Translations under genes and position numbers: made by a program
Notes under the pieces: generated by a model
Databases searched by the model: none
What the model was told of the DNA's origin: nothing
What the model saw: only the letters and a program-made list of their open reading frames with translations
Source of the DNA: WHTX01 sp038255145
GTDB lineage: Bacteria; Actinomycetota; Acidimicrobiia; Acidimicrobiales; CAIXPF01
Direction of reading: 5' to 3'
DNA: 64,000 nucleotides
NCBI GenBank assembly: GCA_038255145.1
Contig: JBBSLP010000003.1
Location: 88,017-152,016, forward strand
Shown here: positions 54,545-64,000 of the stretch, one piece after another
How the letters are laid out: each line of letters opens with the position of its first letter
How positions within the stretch are numbered: the first letter of the stretch is position 1

Positions 54545-55764
54545 TCGACCAGGACCGCTGGTGGGGCTCCCCGCCAGGACTCGACCGCTCTCCGGTCATG
54601 GGCAACTTCGCCCCACCCCATATCCAGTTCCTGCGGGGCCTGGGCACCGAGCTTTGGGACAGCGACGACAAGCGCTACCTGGACTTCCTCGGCGGCTTGG
54701 CCGTGGTGTCCCTGGGCCATGCCAACCCCGAGGTGGCCGAGGCCCTGTGCCGCCAGGCCAACACGCTCGTCCACGTGTCCTCGCTGTTCGCCACCGAGCA
54801 CGCCTGGTACGTGGCCATGGGCATCGACCGCCACATCGGCGCCACCCGGGGGCCGGGTGGGAGCCCCACCGGGCAGACCTTCTTCTGCAACTCGGGGGCC
54901 GAGGCCATCGAGGCCGCCCTCAAGCTGGCCCGCAAGTGGGGGGGCCACGGCCGCTACGGGGTGATCTCCACGTACGGCTCGTTCCACGGCCGCACCCTGG
55001 CGTCGCTGGCCGCCACCGGCCAGCCCTCCAAGCACGAGCCCTTCGCCCCCATGCCCGACGGCTTCCGCCACGTGGCCCTCAACGACGTGGATGCCCTGGC
55101 CGGTGCCATCGACGGCACCACCGCGGCCATCCTCCTCGAGCCCATCCAGGGCGAGGGCGGCGTGAACCCCTCCACCGCCGAGTTCCTGCAGGCGGCGCGC
55201 CAGTTGGCCGACGAGCGCGACCTGCTGCTCATCCTCGACGAGGTGCAGACGGGCCTGTGCCGCACCGGGAAGTGGTTCGGCTACCAGCACTACGGCATCG
55301 AGCCCGACGTGGTGGCCCTGGCCAAGGGCCTGGGCAACGGCGTGCCCATCGGCGCCATCTGGGCCCGGGCCGACGTGGCCGAGGCCTTCAAGCCCGGTGA
55401 CCACGGCTCGACCTACTCGGGCCAGCCCCTGGCCACCGCCGCGGCCCGCACCGTGCTCGACATCATGGAGCGCGACCACCTCGACGAGCGGGCCGCCCGC
55501 ATCGGCGCCCTGTTGACCACCAAGCTGCTGGCCCTCGACGAGGTCACCGCCGTGCGGGGCGAGGGCCTGCTGCTGGCCGCCGAGCTGGCCGCCCACAGCG
55601 GCCCGGCCCTGGCGGCGGCGTGCCTGGCCGCGGGGCTGGTCGTCAACGGCGTGACCCCCACGTCCATCCGGCTGGCCCCGCCCCTGACCGTGGCCGAGTC
55701 CGAGATCGACGAGGCCGTGGGCATCCTCACCGAGGTGCTGCGCGACCTGCCGCCGCTCCCGTGA
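54541..55764 (+). CDS. argD: Acetylornithine aminotransferase
   Basis: ArgD is a PLP enzyme transferring an amino group to N-acetylglutamate semialdehyde. The 407-residue chain has MGNFAPPHIQFLRGLGTELW, FCNSGAEAIEAALKLAR, the aromatic-stacking SFHGRTLASLAATGQ, ILDEVQTGLCRTGKWFGYQH with the PLP-binding Asp, and the Schiff-base Lys in ALAKGLGNGVPIGA. ATG 54541 overlaps argB and the stop overlaps argF. A short insertion with Gly/Pro (ATRGPGGSPTGQ) lies before the PLP site. Confidence 0.96.
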   Translation: MIDQDRWWGSPPGLDRSPVMGNFAPPHIQFLRGLGTELWDSDDKRYLDFLGGLAVVSLGHANPEVAEALCRQANTLVHVSSLFATEHAWYVAMGIDRHIGATRGPGGSPTGQTFFCNSGAEAIEAALKLARKWGGHGRYGVISTYGSFHGRTLASLAATGQPSKHEPFAPMPDGFRHVALNDVDALAGAIDGTTAAILLEPIQGEGGVNPSTAEFLQAARQLADERDLLLILDEVQTGLCRTGKWFGYQHYGIEPDVVALAKGLGNGVPIGAIWARADVAEAFKPGDHGSTYSGQPLATAAARTVLDIMERDHLDERAARIGALLTTKLLALDEVTAVRGEGLLLAAELAAHSGPALAAACLAAGLVVNGVTPTSIRLAPPLTVAESEIDEAVGILTEVLRDLPPLP

Positions 55765-56669
55765 GGCACGTCCTCGACATCGACGGGCTGTCGGGCCACG
55801 AGCTGGGCCGGGTCCTCGACCTGGCCGAGGTGGCCGAGCCCACCCAGCTGCTGGCCGGCCGGGGGGCGGCGCTGTACTTCGAGAAGCCCTCGGCCCGGAC
55901 CCGCCACTCCACCGAGCTGGCCGTGGTGCAACTGGGGGGCCACCCCGTCTACTTCGGCGACAACGAGGTCGGCCTCGACGCGCGCGAGTCGGTAGAGGAC
56001 GTCACCCGCACCCTGTCCCAGTACCACGCCGTCCTCGGGGCCCGGGTCTTCGACCACGACGTGGTGGCCCGCATGGCCGCGGCCGACGTGCTCCCCGTGG
56101 TCAACCTGCTGTCCGACCGGGCCCACCCCTGTCAGGCCCTGGCCGACCTGCTCACCGTGCGCCAGTCCCTGGGCTCCCTCGACGGCCGCTCCATCGCCTA
56201 CGTGGGTGACGCCAACAACGTGTGCCGCTCCCTGGCCCTGGGGGCCCGGTTGGCCGGCATGGAGCTACGGGTGGCCCACCCCCAGGGCTACGGCTTCGAC
56301 GACGTCGACCTGGCCGTGCTCGAAGCGTCCGATGCCGTGCCCGCCATGACCACCGATCCCCAGGAGGCCGTGCGGGGGGCCGACGTCGTCTACACCGACG
56401 TGTGGGTGTCCATGGGGGACGAGGCCGAGAGCGACATCCGTCGGGCCGCCTTCGCCCCCTACCAGGTCGACGGCGCCCTCTTCGCCCATGCCAGCCCGGA
56501 CGCCTTCTTCCTGCACTGCCTGCCGGCGCACCGGGGGGAGGAGGTGGCCGACGAGGTCATCGACGGCCCCCGCAGCCTGGTGTGGCCCCAGGCCGCCAAC
56601 CGCATGCACGCCATGCGGGGCCTGCTGCTCTTCCTCATCGGCGACCTCGGCCAGCGGGGCGGCCCGTGA
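55761..56669 (+). CDS. argF: Ornithine carbamoyltransferase
   Basis: ArgF makes citrulline from ornithine and carbamoyl phosphate. The 302-residue product has the phosphate loop FEKPSARTRHSTELAV, in which Ser-Thr-Arg-Thr-Arg is Ser-Ala-Arg-Thr-Arg. SDRAHPCQALADL and the catalytic Cys in FLHCLPAHRGEEV mark it as ornithine- rather than aspartate-specific, as do the ornithine-binding DVWVSMGDE and the absence of HPTQ. GTG 55761 overlaps argD; the stop overlaps argR. Confidence 0.95.
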   Translation: MRHVLDIDGLSGHELGRVLDLAEVAEPTQLLAGRGAALYFEKPSARTRHSTELAVVQLGGHPVYFGDNEVGLDARESVEDVTRTLSQYHAVLGARVFDHDVVARMAAADVLPVVNLLSDRAHPCQALADLLTVRQSLGSLDGRSIAYVGDANNVCRSLALGARLAGMELRVAHPQGYGFDDVDLAVLEASDAVPAMTTDPQEAVRGADVVYTDVWVSMGDEAESDIRRAAFAPYQVDGALFAHASPDAFFLHCLPAHRGEEVADEVIDGPRSLVWPQAANRMHAMRGLLLFLIGDLGQRGGP

Positions 56670-57136
56670 GCACCCTGGGCAAAGCCCAGCGCCAGCACCG
56701 CATCGCCAAGCTGTTGGCCGAGCACCCCGTGTCCAGCCAGGCCCAGCTCGTCGAGCTGCTGGCTGCGGACGACGTGGTGGCCACCCAGGCCACGGTGTCG
56801 CGGGACCTCGAGGACCTGGGAGCCATCAAGGTCCGCGTCCCCGGAGGGGAGTCCGTGTACGCCATCCCCGACCTGCCCAGCGACCAGGTGGCCCCCCACG
56901 AGCACCTGCAACGGGTGCTGGGGGACTGGGTGGTCGAGGTGCGGCGCTCACACAACCTGGTGCTCTTGCGCACCCCTCCCGGATCGGCCCACGTCGTCGC
57001 CTCGGCGTTGGACCGCTCGGGTCTGGCGGGGGTGCTGGGGACCGTGGCCGGTGACGACACCCTGGTCGTCATCGTGGCCGAAGACACCGAACCGGGCGTG
57101 GTGGCGGACCGCCTGTCAGAGTTGGCGGGGTTGTAG
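56666..57136 (+). CDS. argR: Arginine repressor ArgR
   Basis: ArgR is a hexameric arginine-responsive regulator. The 156-residue protein has the winged helix (RQHRIAKLLAEHPVSSQAQL, ATQATVSRDLEDLGAIKV), a linker, and the C-terminal arginine-binding domain with VLGTVAGDDTLVVIVAED (the Asp pair that binds Arg). GTG 56666 overlaps argF. Its own operators are probably the boxes before argC (52537-52567). It ends in TAG, with argG 32 nt further. Confidence 0.95.
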   Translation: MSTLGKAQRQHRIAKLLAEHPVSSQAQLVELLAADDVVATQATVSRDLEDLGAIKVRVPGGESVYAIPDLPSDQVAPHEHLQRVLGDWVVEVRRSHNLVLLRTPPGSAHVVASALDRSGLAGVLGTVAGDDTLVVIVAEDTEPGVVADRLSELAGL

Positions 57137-57168
57137 CTTGTGCGACCCGACCAGGAAGGACGAACCGG

Positions 57169-58371
57169 ATGACGCGTCGCGTGGTACTGGCCTACAGCGG
57201 GGGACTCGACACCTCGGTGTGCGTTCGTTGGCTCATCGAGAACAAGGACGCCGAGGTCATCACCGTCTCCGCTGACGTGGGTCAGACGACCGACTGGGCC
57301 CCCATCAAGGACCGGGCCCTGGCCGCCGGCGCGGTGGCGGCCGAGGTTGTCGACATCCGCGAGGAGTTCGCCCGGGACTACTGCTTCCCCCTGCTGCGGG
57401 CCGGCGCCCTCTACGAGGGTCGCTACCCCCTGGTGTCGGCGCTGTCGCGGCCCATCATCTCCAAGTACCTGGTGGCCGCGGCCCGTCAGCACGGAGCCGA
57501 CGCCGTGGCCCACGGCTGCACGGGCAAGGGCAACGACCAGGTCCGCTTCGAGGTCTCGACCCGGGCCCTGGCCCCCGACCTCGAGGTCCTGGCCCCGGTG
57601 CGGGAGTGGGGCATGTCCCGCGAGGACTCCATCGACTACGCCGACAAGTGGGAGATCCCCATCACGGCGTCCAAGGACAAGCTGTACTCGGTCGACGACA
57701 ACCTGTGGGGCCGGGCCATCGAGGCCGGCATCATCGAGCACCCGTGGAACGCCCCGCCCGACGACATCTGGGAGATGACCCAGCTGTCGGCCACGGAGCC
57801 CCGCGAGGTGGTTGTGGGCTTCGAGCAGGGCACCCCGGTCTCCGTCGACGGCGAGGCCCTGGCCGCCCACGACCTGGTCGTGCGCATGAACGAGCTGGTG
57901 GGCAGCTACGGCTGGGGTCGGCTCGACATGGTCGAGAACCGCCGCGTCGGCATCAAGAGCCGCGAGACCTACGAGGCCCCCGGCGCCCTGGCCCTGATGC
58001 TGGCCCAGAAGGACCTCGAGGGCATCACGCTCGAGCGCGACCTGCAGCGCGAGAAGCTGCGCCTCGAGCACCGCTACGCCGAGCTCGTCTACGACGGGTT
58101 GTGGTTCAGCCCCCTCAAGGAGGCCCTCGACGCCTTCGTCACCTCGTCCCAGCGCCACGTCACCGGCGAGGTGCGGCTGCGGCTCGAGCCCGGGCGTTGC
58201 TACGTGGTGGGCCGACGCAGCGAGAGCTCGCTGTACGACTACGGCCTGGCCACCTACGACTCGGCCGACCAGTTCCGCCACGAGGACTCCGAGGGCTTCG
58301 TGCGCATCTGGGGCCTGGGCATCCAGACGTGGGCGGCGCGCCAGGGCGGCGCCATCGGTGGCACCCCGTGA
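57169..58371 (+). CDS. argG: Argininosuccinate synthase
   Basis: ArgG joins citrulline and aspartate with ATP. The 400-residue enzyme has the pyrophosphatase loop VVLAYSGGLDTSVCVRWL, GADAVAHGCTGKGNDQVRFE, the citrulline-binding ITASKDKLYSVDDNLWGRAI, and MVENRRVGIKSRETYE. AGGAAGGA (57157-57164) precedes ATG 57169. The stop overlaps a GTG that opens a 17-codon ORF running exactly to argH. Confidence 0.97.
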   Translation: MTRRVVLAYSGGLDTSVCVRWLIENKDAEVITVSADVGQTTDWAPIKDRALAAGAVAAEVVDIREEFARDYCFPLLRAGALYEGRYPLVSALSRPIISKYLVAAARQHGADAVAHGCTGKGNDQVRFEVSTRALAPDLEVLAPVREWGMSREDSIDYADKWEIPITASKDKLYSVDDNLWGRAIEAGIIEHPWNAPPDDIWEMTQLSATEPREVVVGFEQGTPVSVDGEALAAHDLVVRMNELVGSYGWGRLDMVENRRVGIKSRETYEAPGALALMLAQKDLEGITLERDLQREKLRLEHRYAELVYDGLWFSPLKEALDAFVTSSQRHVTGEVRLRLEPGRCYVVGRRSESSLYDYGLATYDSADQFRHEDSEGFVRIWGLGIQTWAARQGGAIGGTP

Positions 58372-58417
58372 GGGACTCCCCCCGGCGATCGCACCACGAC
58401 CCTATGGTGGCCCGACT

Positions 58418-58421
<4 letters not shown>
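58368..58421 (+). other. 17-residue micro-ORF bridging argG and argH
   Basis: GTG 58368 overlaps the argG stop (GTGA) and its TGA (58419-58421) overlaps the argH GTG (GTGA). The peptide would be MRDSPRRSHHDPMVARL. A TATGGT hexamer (58403-58408) inside it may also be the argH -10. Confidence 0.3.
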
Positions 58422-59800
<1,379 letters not shown>

Positions 59801-59818
59801 CGGGCCGGTGACCGCCCC

Positions 59819-60415
59819 ATGACGACTGGAGCGTTGGGCCGGGCCTTCTACGAGCGGCCCAGCCTCGAGGTCGCCCCCGTCCTGCTCAACAAGGTGGTGG
59901 TGGCCCGGGACGACGCTGGTCAGGTCGTCTCGGGCCGCATCGTCGAGGTCGAGGCCTACCTGGGCGAGGACGATCCCGCCAGCCACACCTTCCGGGGCCC
60001 CACCGCCCGCAACCTGACCATGTTCGGCCCGGGTGGGCACCTCTACGTGTACTTCTCCTACGGGGTGCACTGGTGCGCCAACGTGGTGTGCGAGGGCGAG
60101 GGGGTGGGCACCGCCGTCCTCCTGCGGGCCCTGGCCCCCCGGCGCGGCCTCGACACCATGTACACCCGCCGTCGGGCTGCCCGCCGGCCCCGGGACCTGT
60201 GCTCGGGCCCGGGCAAGCTCACCCAGGCCCTGGGGCTGGGCAAGGCCCACGATGGGGCCGACCTGGTGACGGGGGAGGGGGGTGTGGTGGTGATCGACGA
60301 CGGCGTGGCGCCGCCCACCACCCCCGTGCAGACGACGAGGGTGGGCATCTCCGTCGCCGTCGAGCGTCCGTGGCGCTGGTACGTGCCCGGGGACGAGAAC
60401 GTCAGCCGCCGCTGA
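59819..60415 (+). CDS. mpg: 3-methyladenine DNA glycosylase, AAG/Mpg family
   Basis: This monofunctional glycosylase removes alkylated purines. The 198-residue protein shows GRIVEVEAYLGEDDPASHTF with the catalytic Glu, RGPTARNLTMFGPGGHLYVY, the intercalating-loop region FSYGVHWCANVV, and LCSGPGKLTQALGL. This is the AAG, not the AlkA or Tag, fold. ATG 59819 follows argH by 18 nt. The position after argH is the usual one in Actinomycetota; tyrS, next in many, is absent here. Confidence 0.95.
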   Translation: MTTGALGRAFYERPSLEVAPVLLNKVVVARDDAGQVVSGRIVEVEAYLGEDDPASHTFRGPTARNLTMFGPGGHLYVYFSYGVHWCANVVCEGEGVGTAVLLRALAPRRGLDTMYTRRRAARRPRDLCSGPGKLTQALGLGKAHDGADLVTGEGGVVVIDDGVAPPTTPVQTTRVGISVAVERPWRWYVPGDENVSRR

Positions 60416-60455
60416 GCGACCCGGCGGCCGTGCCTGGCCCTACCATCGGGCCCCC

Positions 60456-61052
60456 ATGGACCTGCTGCCCCCCGGTGACCCCCGCCTCGAGCCCAGCGAC
60501 GAGCTGGCCGTGGCCCGGGCGACCATCGCCACCACCCCGGTGACCGATCCCGTCGTGGAGGCCGCCCGCACGTTCATGCTCACGTGGACCGCGGAGCACC
60601 CCGACGCCCTGCTGCGCACCTGCCCCGAGGCCCACGTGACCACCTCGGCCCTGGTGGTGGCGGCCGATGGCGAGCGGGTGCTGCTGCTCGAGCACGCCAA
60701 GCTGCGGCGCTGGTTCCAGCCCGGCGGCCACGCCGACGGCCAGGCCAACCTGGCCGCGTCCGCCCTGCGCGAGGCCAGCGAGGAGAGCGGCATCGTGGGC
60801 CTGCGGGTGGCCGTGCCCGCTGTCGATCTCGACATCCACCGGGTCGACCCCCCTGGTGAGCCGTCCCACCTCCACCTCGACGTGCGCTTCGTGGTCCTCG
60901 CCCCCGAGGGCGCCGAGGTGCGGGCCAACCACGAGTCCACAGGATCGGCCTGGGTCACCCCCGCCGAGCTCGACGGCTACGGGGTCGATGCCGGGCTGCG
61001 CCGTCTGGTCGCCGCCGGTCTGGCCGCGGCCCGCTCCCTGCCCCGCGCCTGA
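60456..61052 (+). CDS. NUDIX hydrolase
   Basis: A pyrophosphohydrolase-fold protein of 198 residues. A helical N-terminus (~1-60) precedes the Nudix domain (HVTTSALVVAADGERVLLLE). The Nudix box reads GGHADGQANLAASALREASEESGI: the metal-binding REx2EE is intact, but the upstream Glu of the consensus is replaced, as in some subfamilies. Substrate unknown. TACCAT (60441-60446) ends 9 nt before ATG 60456, suggesting a leaderless transcript. It faces the PBP operon tail to tail. Confidence 0.87.
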   Translation: MDLLPPGDPRLEPSDELAVARATIATTPVTDPVVEAARTFMLTWTAEHPDALLRTCPEAHVTTSALVVAADGERVLLLEHAKLRRWFQPGGHADGQANLAASALREASEESGIVGLRVAVPAVDLDIHRVDPPGEPSHLHLDVRFVVLAPEGAEVRANHESTGSAWVTPAELDGYGVDAGLRRLVAAGLAAARSLPRA

Positions 61053-61055
61053 GCT

Positions 61056-61086
61056 GACGTCGGCCGAGGTCGGGTCAGCCGACGTC
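61056..61086. terminator. Hairpin between convergent NUDIX and membrane-protein genes
   Basis: GACGTCGGC pairs with GCCGACGTC across a 13-nt loop. It sits between 61052 and the minus-strand stop at 61075-61077, which lies in the loop. No U-run. Confidence 0.5.
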
Positions 61087-61641
61087 GCCCGGGGTCTGGC
61101 ACGAGAGCATGCCGTTCACGACGGCCAGGTTGTCCATGGGCTTGGTGATGGTCTGGTTGTCCCTGGGGGTGACCTGGAACTGTGCCGTCTCGCCCTGGGC
61201 CAGCAGGGTGGTGTACTCGGCCCTGTCGCCCAGGTAGGTGTCCCAGTCGGCCAGCCAGGCGTTGATGGTGGGGGAGTCGGGCGCCCCCATCGGGGCGATG
61301 GTGCGCAGCTCGGCCACCATCTGGGTCAGCCTCGTGTTGGCCAGCTCGAGGGTGGCGGCCCGCTCCTCGGGGGTCTTGGCCGTCGAGGCGTGGGGGAGGG
61401 CCTCGAGGTCCACCACCGCCGCCGCGCACACCGGCTCCGCCGCGGCGGCGAAGGCGGGATCGGTCAGGGTGTCGGGCGGGGCCTTGACGCCGACGCGCAA
61501 CAGGGCCACGGCCCACAGGGCGAACGAAGCCGCCACCACCAGGCCCAACAACACCCGGGGCACGGTGATCTTGGGCCGGTGCCGTCGCCGGGGTGGGGGG
61601 GTGGCGTCGGGGCCGGCGGGCGGGGTCATGGTGGCGTTCAT
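61075..61641 (-). CDS. Membrane-anchored hypothetical protein next to a PBP
   Basis: I do not recognise this 188-residue protein. A basic Pro/Arg-rich cytosolic start is followed by one helix (VPRVLLGLVVAASFALWAVA, ~28-47). An extracytoplasmic helical domain with two Cys (EPVCAAAVVDLEALP and NGMLSCQTPG) could form a disulfide. Motifs such as LANTRLTQMVAEL and INAWLADWDTYLGDRAEY suggest a four-helix bundle. ATG 61641 lies 4 nt after the PBP stop, so it is the second gene of that operon, and a cell-envelope role is likely by context only. Confidence 0.7.
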   Translation of the reverse strand: MNATMTPPAGPDATPPPRRRHRPKITVPRVLLGLVVAASFALWAVALLRVGVKAPPDTLTDPAFAAAAEPVCAAAVVDLEALPHASTAKTPEERAATLELANTRLTQMVAELRTIAPMGAPDSPTINAWLADWDTYLGDRAEYTTLLAQGETAQFQVTPRDNQTITKPMDNLAVVNGMLSCQTPGDVG

Positions 61642-61645
61642 GTCG

Positions 61646-63853
61646 TCAGTTCCCCGGCGCCGGAGGACCGGCGGCGGTGGTGGTCGGGGCGGGGTCAGCC
61701 GCGGTCGTGGTGGTGACGTCGGCCGGGGCGGTGGTCACCGGCCCGGCGGGGGAGCCCGGCGCCGTGGTGGTGGATGAGCCGTCGGCCGGTGTGTCGCCGA
61801 TGGTGGTGGTCGTGGCGCCCCCACCGCCACCTGAGCCCCCGCCCCCCGAACTGCCGCCCCCCGAGGACGAGCTCCCCGACGACGATCCCGACGACGATCC
61901 CGACGACGATCCCGACGACGATCCCGACGACGATGTCGAGCGGGCGCCCCGTAGCACCGAGGCCGGCGGCTCCACGAACTCCTGCACCGGGGCGCCCTCC
62001 ATGGCCTTGACCATGAAGTCGTGCCAGATCTCCGCCGGCCACGTCCCCCCGCTGACCTGGATGTCGGTGGTGGGCGGCTCCATGGGGACCTGGCCCTTGG
62101 GGAAGCCGATCCACGTCGCCGCGGCCAGCTGCGGGGTGTAGCCCACGAACCAGGCGTCCCTGTAGCCCTCGGCCGTGCCCGTCTTGCCGGCCACCGGGCG
62201 GTCGTCGAGGCCGGCGGCCGTCCCCGTCCCCCGGTCCACGACCTGGCCCAGGGCGTAGGTGACCTGGTCGGCCACCCCGGTGTCGAGCACCTGCTCGGGA
62301 GCGGGGACGTGGTCGTAGATGACGGCGCCCGCGGCGTTGGTGATGCGGGTGACGAAGGACGGTGACACCCGGGCCCCCCGGTTGGCCAGGGTGGCGTAGG
62401 CCGAGGCCATGTCGAGCACGGTCACGTTCTCGGTGCCCAGCACGGCGGCGGGCACGGGTTCGAGGGGAGAGGTGATGCCCAGCTGGGCGGCCAGCTCGGT
62501 GGCGTTGGCCGGTCCCACGTCCATCATGAGCTGGGCGTAGGCGGTGTTGTAGGACCACACGGTGGCGTCGAGCAGGGACACGGTGCCCCCGCCGCTGCCG
62601 CCGTAGTTGGACACCTCCCACGGGTCCTGCCCGTCGGGCATGGGGATGGAGATCCGCGACGGTGCCCGGTACGTCTTGGACAGGGGCACCCCCGATCTGA
62701 TGGCTGCGGCCAGTACGAAGGGCTTGAACGTCGAGCCCGCCTGGCGTCCTTCCCCCATGGCCAGGTTGAGCTTGGCGATGTCGCTGTCCCCGAAGTAGTC
62801 CCGCCCCCCGGCCATGGCCCGCACCGCACCGGTGGCCGGCTCGATGGCCACCAGGGCTCCGCTGGGGTAGGTGTCGTCGGGCAGCACGCCGTTGACGGCC
62901 TCCTCGGCCGCGGCCTGCAGTCGCAGGTCCACCGTGGTGGTGATGCGCAGGCCCCCCTGGAACAGCAGCTTGGAGCGATCGTCCTCGGTGGCGCCGAACT
63001 CGGGGTCGGTGAGGATCCACTGCTTGACCGCCTCCACGAAGTGGGCGGCGGGGTAGGTGCTCGACTGCTCGGGGATGAGCTGGAGGGGCTCGGCCACGGC
63101 GGTGTCGTGGTCGGCCTGGCTGATGTGGCCCAGCTCGAGCATGCGCCCCAGCACCACGTCGCGGCGGGCCACGGCGGCGTCGGGGGCCAGGAAGGGGTCC
63201 GTGGCCGAGGGGGCCTGGATGAGTCCGGCGACGAGGGCGGCCTGGGCCAGGGTCAGGTTGGCCGCAGGCAGCCCGAAGTAGACGGCGGACGCCGCCGCCA
63301 CCCCGTAGGCGCCGTGGCCGAAGTAGATGGTGTTGAGGTAGCGCTCGAGGATGGTCTCCTTGGACAGGGTGTCCTCGAGCTTCCAGGCCAGCACGGCCTC
63401 ACGCAGCTTGCGGTTGGCCGTCTGGGACGGATCGTTGAGCAGGGCCTGCTTGACGTACTGCTGGGTGATGGTGGAGCCGCCCTGGGTGATCTCCCCGGCG
63501 GCGGCGTTGCTGCCCGCGGCCCGCAGGATGCCCCGCAGGTCGATGCCGTGGTGCTCCCAGTAGCGATCGTCCTCGATGGACACGACGGCGTCGACGAGGA
63601 TGGGGGGCAGCTGGGCGTAGGTGAGCAGGTCGCGGTTCTGCTCGGCCTGGAGCTCGGTGATCAGGGTCCCGTCCACCGCGTACAGCCGCGACGTCTGGGC
63701 CACCTCGGGCAGGTCGGCGCTGACGTCGGCCGTCTCGTAGCTGCACCCGGCGACCAGCGTGGCCAGGGCGACGAGGAGGGCGACGATGCCGGGTGCGCGG
63801 GACCGGGTGGGGGAGCGGCGCATGGGGACAGTCTCGCTCAGTCGGGTGGTCAT
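61646..63853 (-). CDS. Class A penicillin-binding protein (transglycosylase/transpeptidase) with lipobox-like N-terminus
   Basis: This protein polymerises and cross-links peptidoglycan. The GT51 domain (~45-225) has AVVSIEDDRYWEHHGID with the catalytic Glu, GGSTITQQYVKQ, and RKLREAVLAWKLE. The transpeptidase domain (~320-610) has SxxK in GSTFKPFVLA, SxN in WSYNTAYAQ, and KTGTAEGYRDAWFVGY. The N-terminal hydrophobic stretch ends LATLVAGCSYE, a lipobox, instead of a plain anchor. The C-terminus (~660-735) is Ser/Gly/Thr-rich with an (SSSG)5 repeat. Start ATG 63853 (MTTRLSETVPMRRS), or ATG 63823. The frame is open upstream without homology. The remaining 147 nt to the window end show nothing I can support. 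Confidence 0.93.
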   Translation of the reverse strand: MTTRLSETVPMRRSPTRSRAPGIVALLVALATLVAGCSYETADVSADLPEVAQTSRLYAVDGTLITELQAEQNRDLLTYAQLPPILVDAVVSIEDDRYWEHHGIDLRGILRAAGSNAAAGEITQGGSTITQQYVKQALLNDPSQTANRKLREAVLAWKLEDTLSKETILERYLNTIYFGHGAYGVAAASAVYFGLPAANLTLAQAALVAGLIQAPSATDPFLAPDAAVARRDVVLGRMLELGHISQADHDTAVAEPLQLIPEQSSTYPAAHFVEAVKQWILTDPEFGATEDDRSKLLFQGGLRITTTVDLRLQAAAEEAVNGVLPDDTYPSGALVAIEPATGAVRAMAGGRDYFGDSDIAKLNLAMGEGRQAGSTFKPFVLAAAIRSGVPLSKTYRAPSRISIPMPDGQDPWEVSNYGGSGGGTVSLLDATVWSYNTAYAQLMMDVGPANATELAAQLGITSPLEPVPAAVLGTENVTVLDMASAYATLANRGARVSPSFVTRITNAAGAVIYDHVPAPEQVLDTGVADQVTYALGQVVDRGTGTAAGLDDRPVAGKTGTAEGYRDAWFVGYTPQLAAATWIGFPKGQVPMEPPTTDIQVSGGTWPAEIWHDFMVKAMEGAPVQEFVEPPASVLRGARSTSSSGSSSGSSSGSSSGSSSGSSSSGGGSSGGGGSGGGGGATTTTIGDTPADGSSTTTAPGSPAGPVTTAPADVTTTTAADPAPTTTAAGPPAPGN
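61875..61934 (-). repeat. Five perfect 12-nt tandem repeats in the PBP tail
   Basis: CCCGACGACGAT on the plus strand is repeated five times, encoding (Ser-Ser-Ser-Gly)5 on the minus strand in the wall-facing tail of the PBP. In-frame length variation is expected. Confidence 0.95.
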
Positions 63854-64000
63854 CCGTGAGGCACCCCGGGTCGAAGTGGCGGTGGGGTGCGGCCCACACG
63901 GCCCCCCGCGCTGGCGGGCAACGGGTTGGCCGCACCCCACCACGGCGGGCCCACGGTCGCCGGGCGCCACGTGGGCCCCAGGGGAGCCCACCCCGGCCGC

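Noticed and set aside
57140..57172. 10-codon ORF between argR and argG (GTG 57140)
   Set aside because: Its stop overlaps argG, but the start does not overlap the argR stop, and argG has a strong ribosome site, so it is most likely chance.
61695..63020. Second minus-strand frame inside the PBP gene
   Set aside because: Frame-shifted shadow of the PBP with a His/Arg/Gly-rich product; all PBP motifs are in the other frame.

Overview
The window is 64 kb of very GC-rich, densely packed chromosomal DNA with almost no accessory content. TGA stops, many GTG starts and 4-nt stop/start overlaps (ATGA, GTGA) dominate. Gene content and order (rarA-alaS-ruvX-mltG-aroE; aroKB-aroQ-pepQ-efp-nusB; pyrR-pyrB-pyrC-carA-carB-pyrD-pyrF; mihF-gmk-rpoZ-coaBC-metK-priA; fmt-rsmB; ribD-ribBA-ribH-hisG; infC-rpmI-rplT-trmH-pheS-pheT; argC-argB-argD-argF-argR-argG-argH) are those of Actinomycetota. 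mIHF and an ATPase-degenerate PriA support that phylum. I guess class Acidimicrobiia from the overall flavour (aroK-aroB fusion, class 1B-type PyrD, single-gene replacements), but I have no rRNA or marker comparison to prove it.

Layout. 1-2183: a divergent membrane protein (cut by the window edge), rarA and a small membrane protein. 2240-7700: alaS, ruvX, mltG, aroE. 7822-10257: a DUF4388 protein and a lone prepilin peptidase. 10337-14657: a fused shikimate kinase/3-dehydroquinate synthase, aroQ, an Xaa-Pro peptidase, EF-P and NusB. 14756-24091: a pyrimidine operon headed by a PyrR-binding RNA hairpin, in which the dihydroorotase-like gene has lost nearly all its metal ligands. 24214-29980: mIHF, guanylate kinase, omega, CoaBC, MetK and PriA. 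29996-35490: an insertion relative to the usual order, holding a Ser/Thr kinase, an FHA-FtsK (EccC/EssC-like) ATPase and a WXG100 protein, i.e. a minimal type VII secretion-like module. 35557-36779 (minus): two RNA methyltransferase-like genes. 36807-43665: fmt, rsmB, a MoaB/MogA protein, riboflavin genes, hisG and a cold-shock-like protein. 43653-50103: a DUF1844-type gene, then infC-rpmI-rplT-trmH-pheS-pheT with a structured infC leader. 50110-52533: unknown gene, GNAT and a membrane protein around a symmetrical divergent promoter. 52537-59800: arginine operon with its own ArgR and a candidate ARG box. 59819-64000: Mpg glycosylase, NUDIX, and a class A penicillin-binding protein with a lipobox plus a small membrane protein.

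Recurring sequence-level themes. (1) Many start codons lie 6-9 nt downstream of a TANNNT hexamer, suggesting leaderless transcripts. (2) Two divergent gene pairs share the central TA of back-to-back -10 hexamers. (3) Several operon junctions carry in-frame tandem duplications of the stop/start overlap itself, and several gaps are exactly bridged by micro-ORFs whose start overlaps the upstream stop and whose stop overlaps the downstream start. (4) Three genes (ruvX, priA, trmH) look as if they start at CTG in a CTGA overlap, and infC starts at ATA. No tRNA, rRNA, CRISPR, IS element or prophage was seen, and no stretch over 300 nt lacks a gene.
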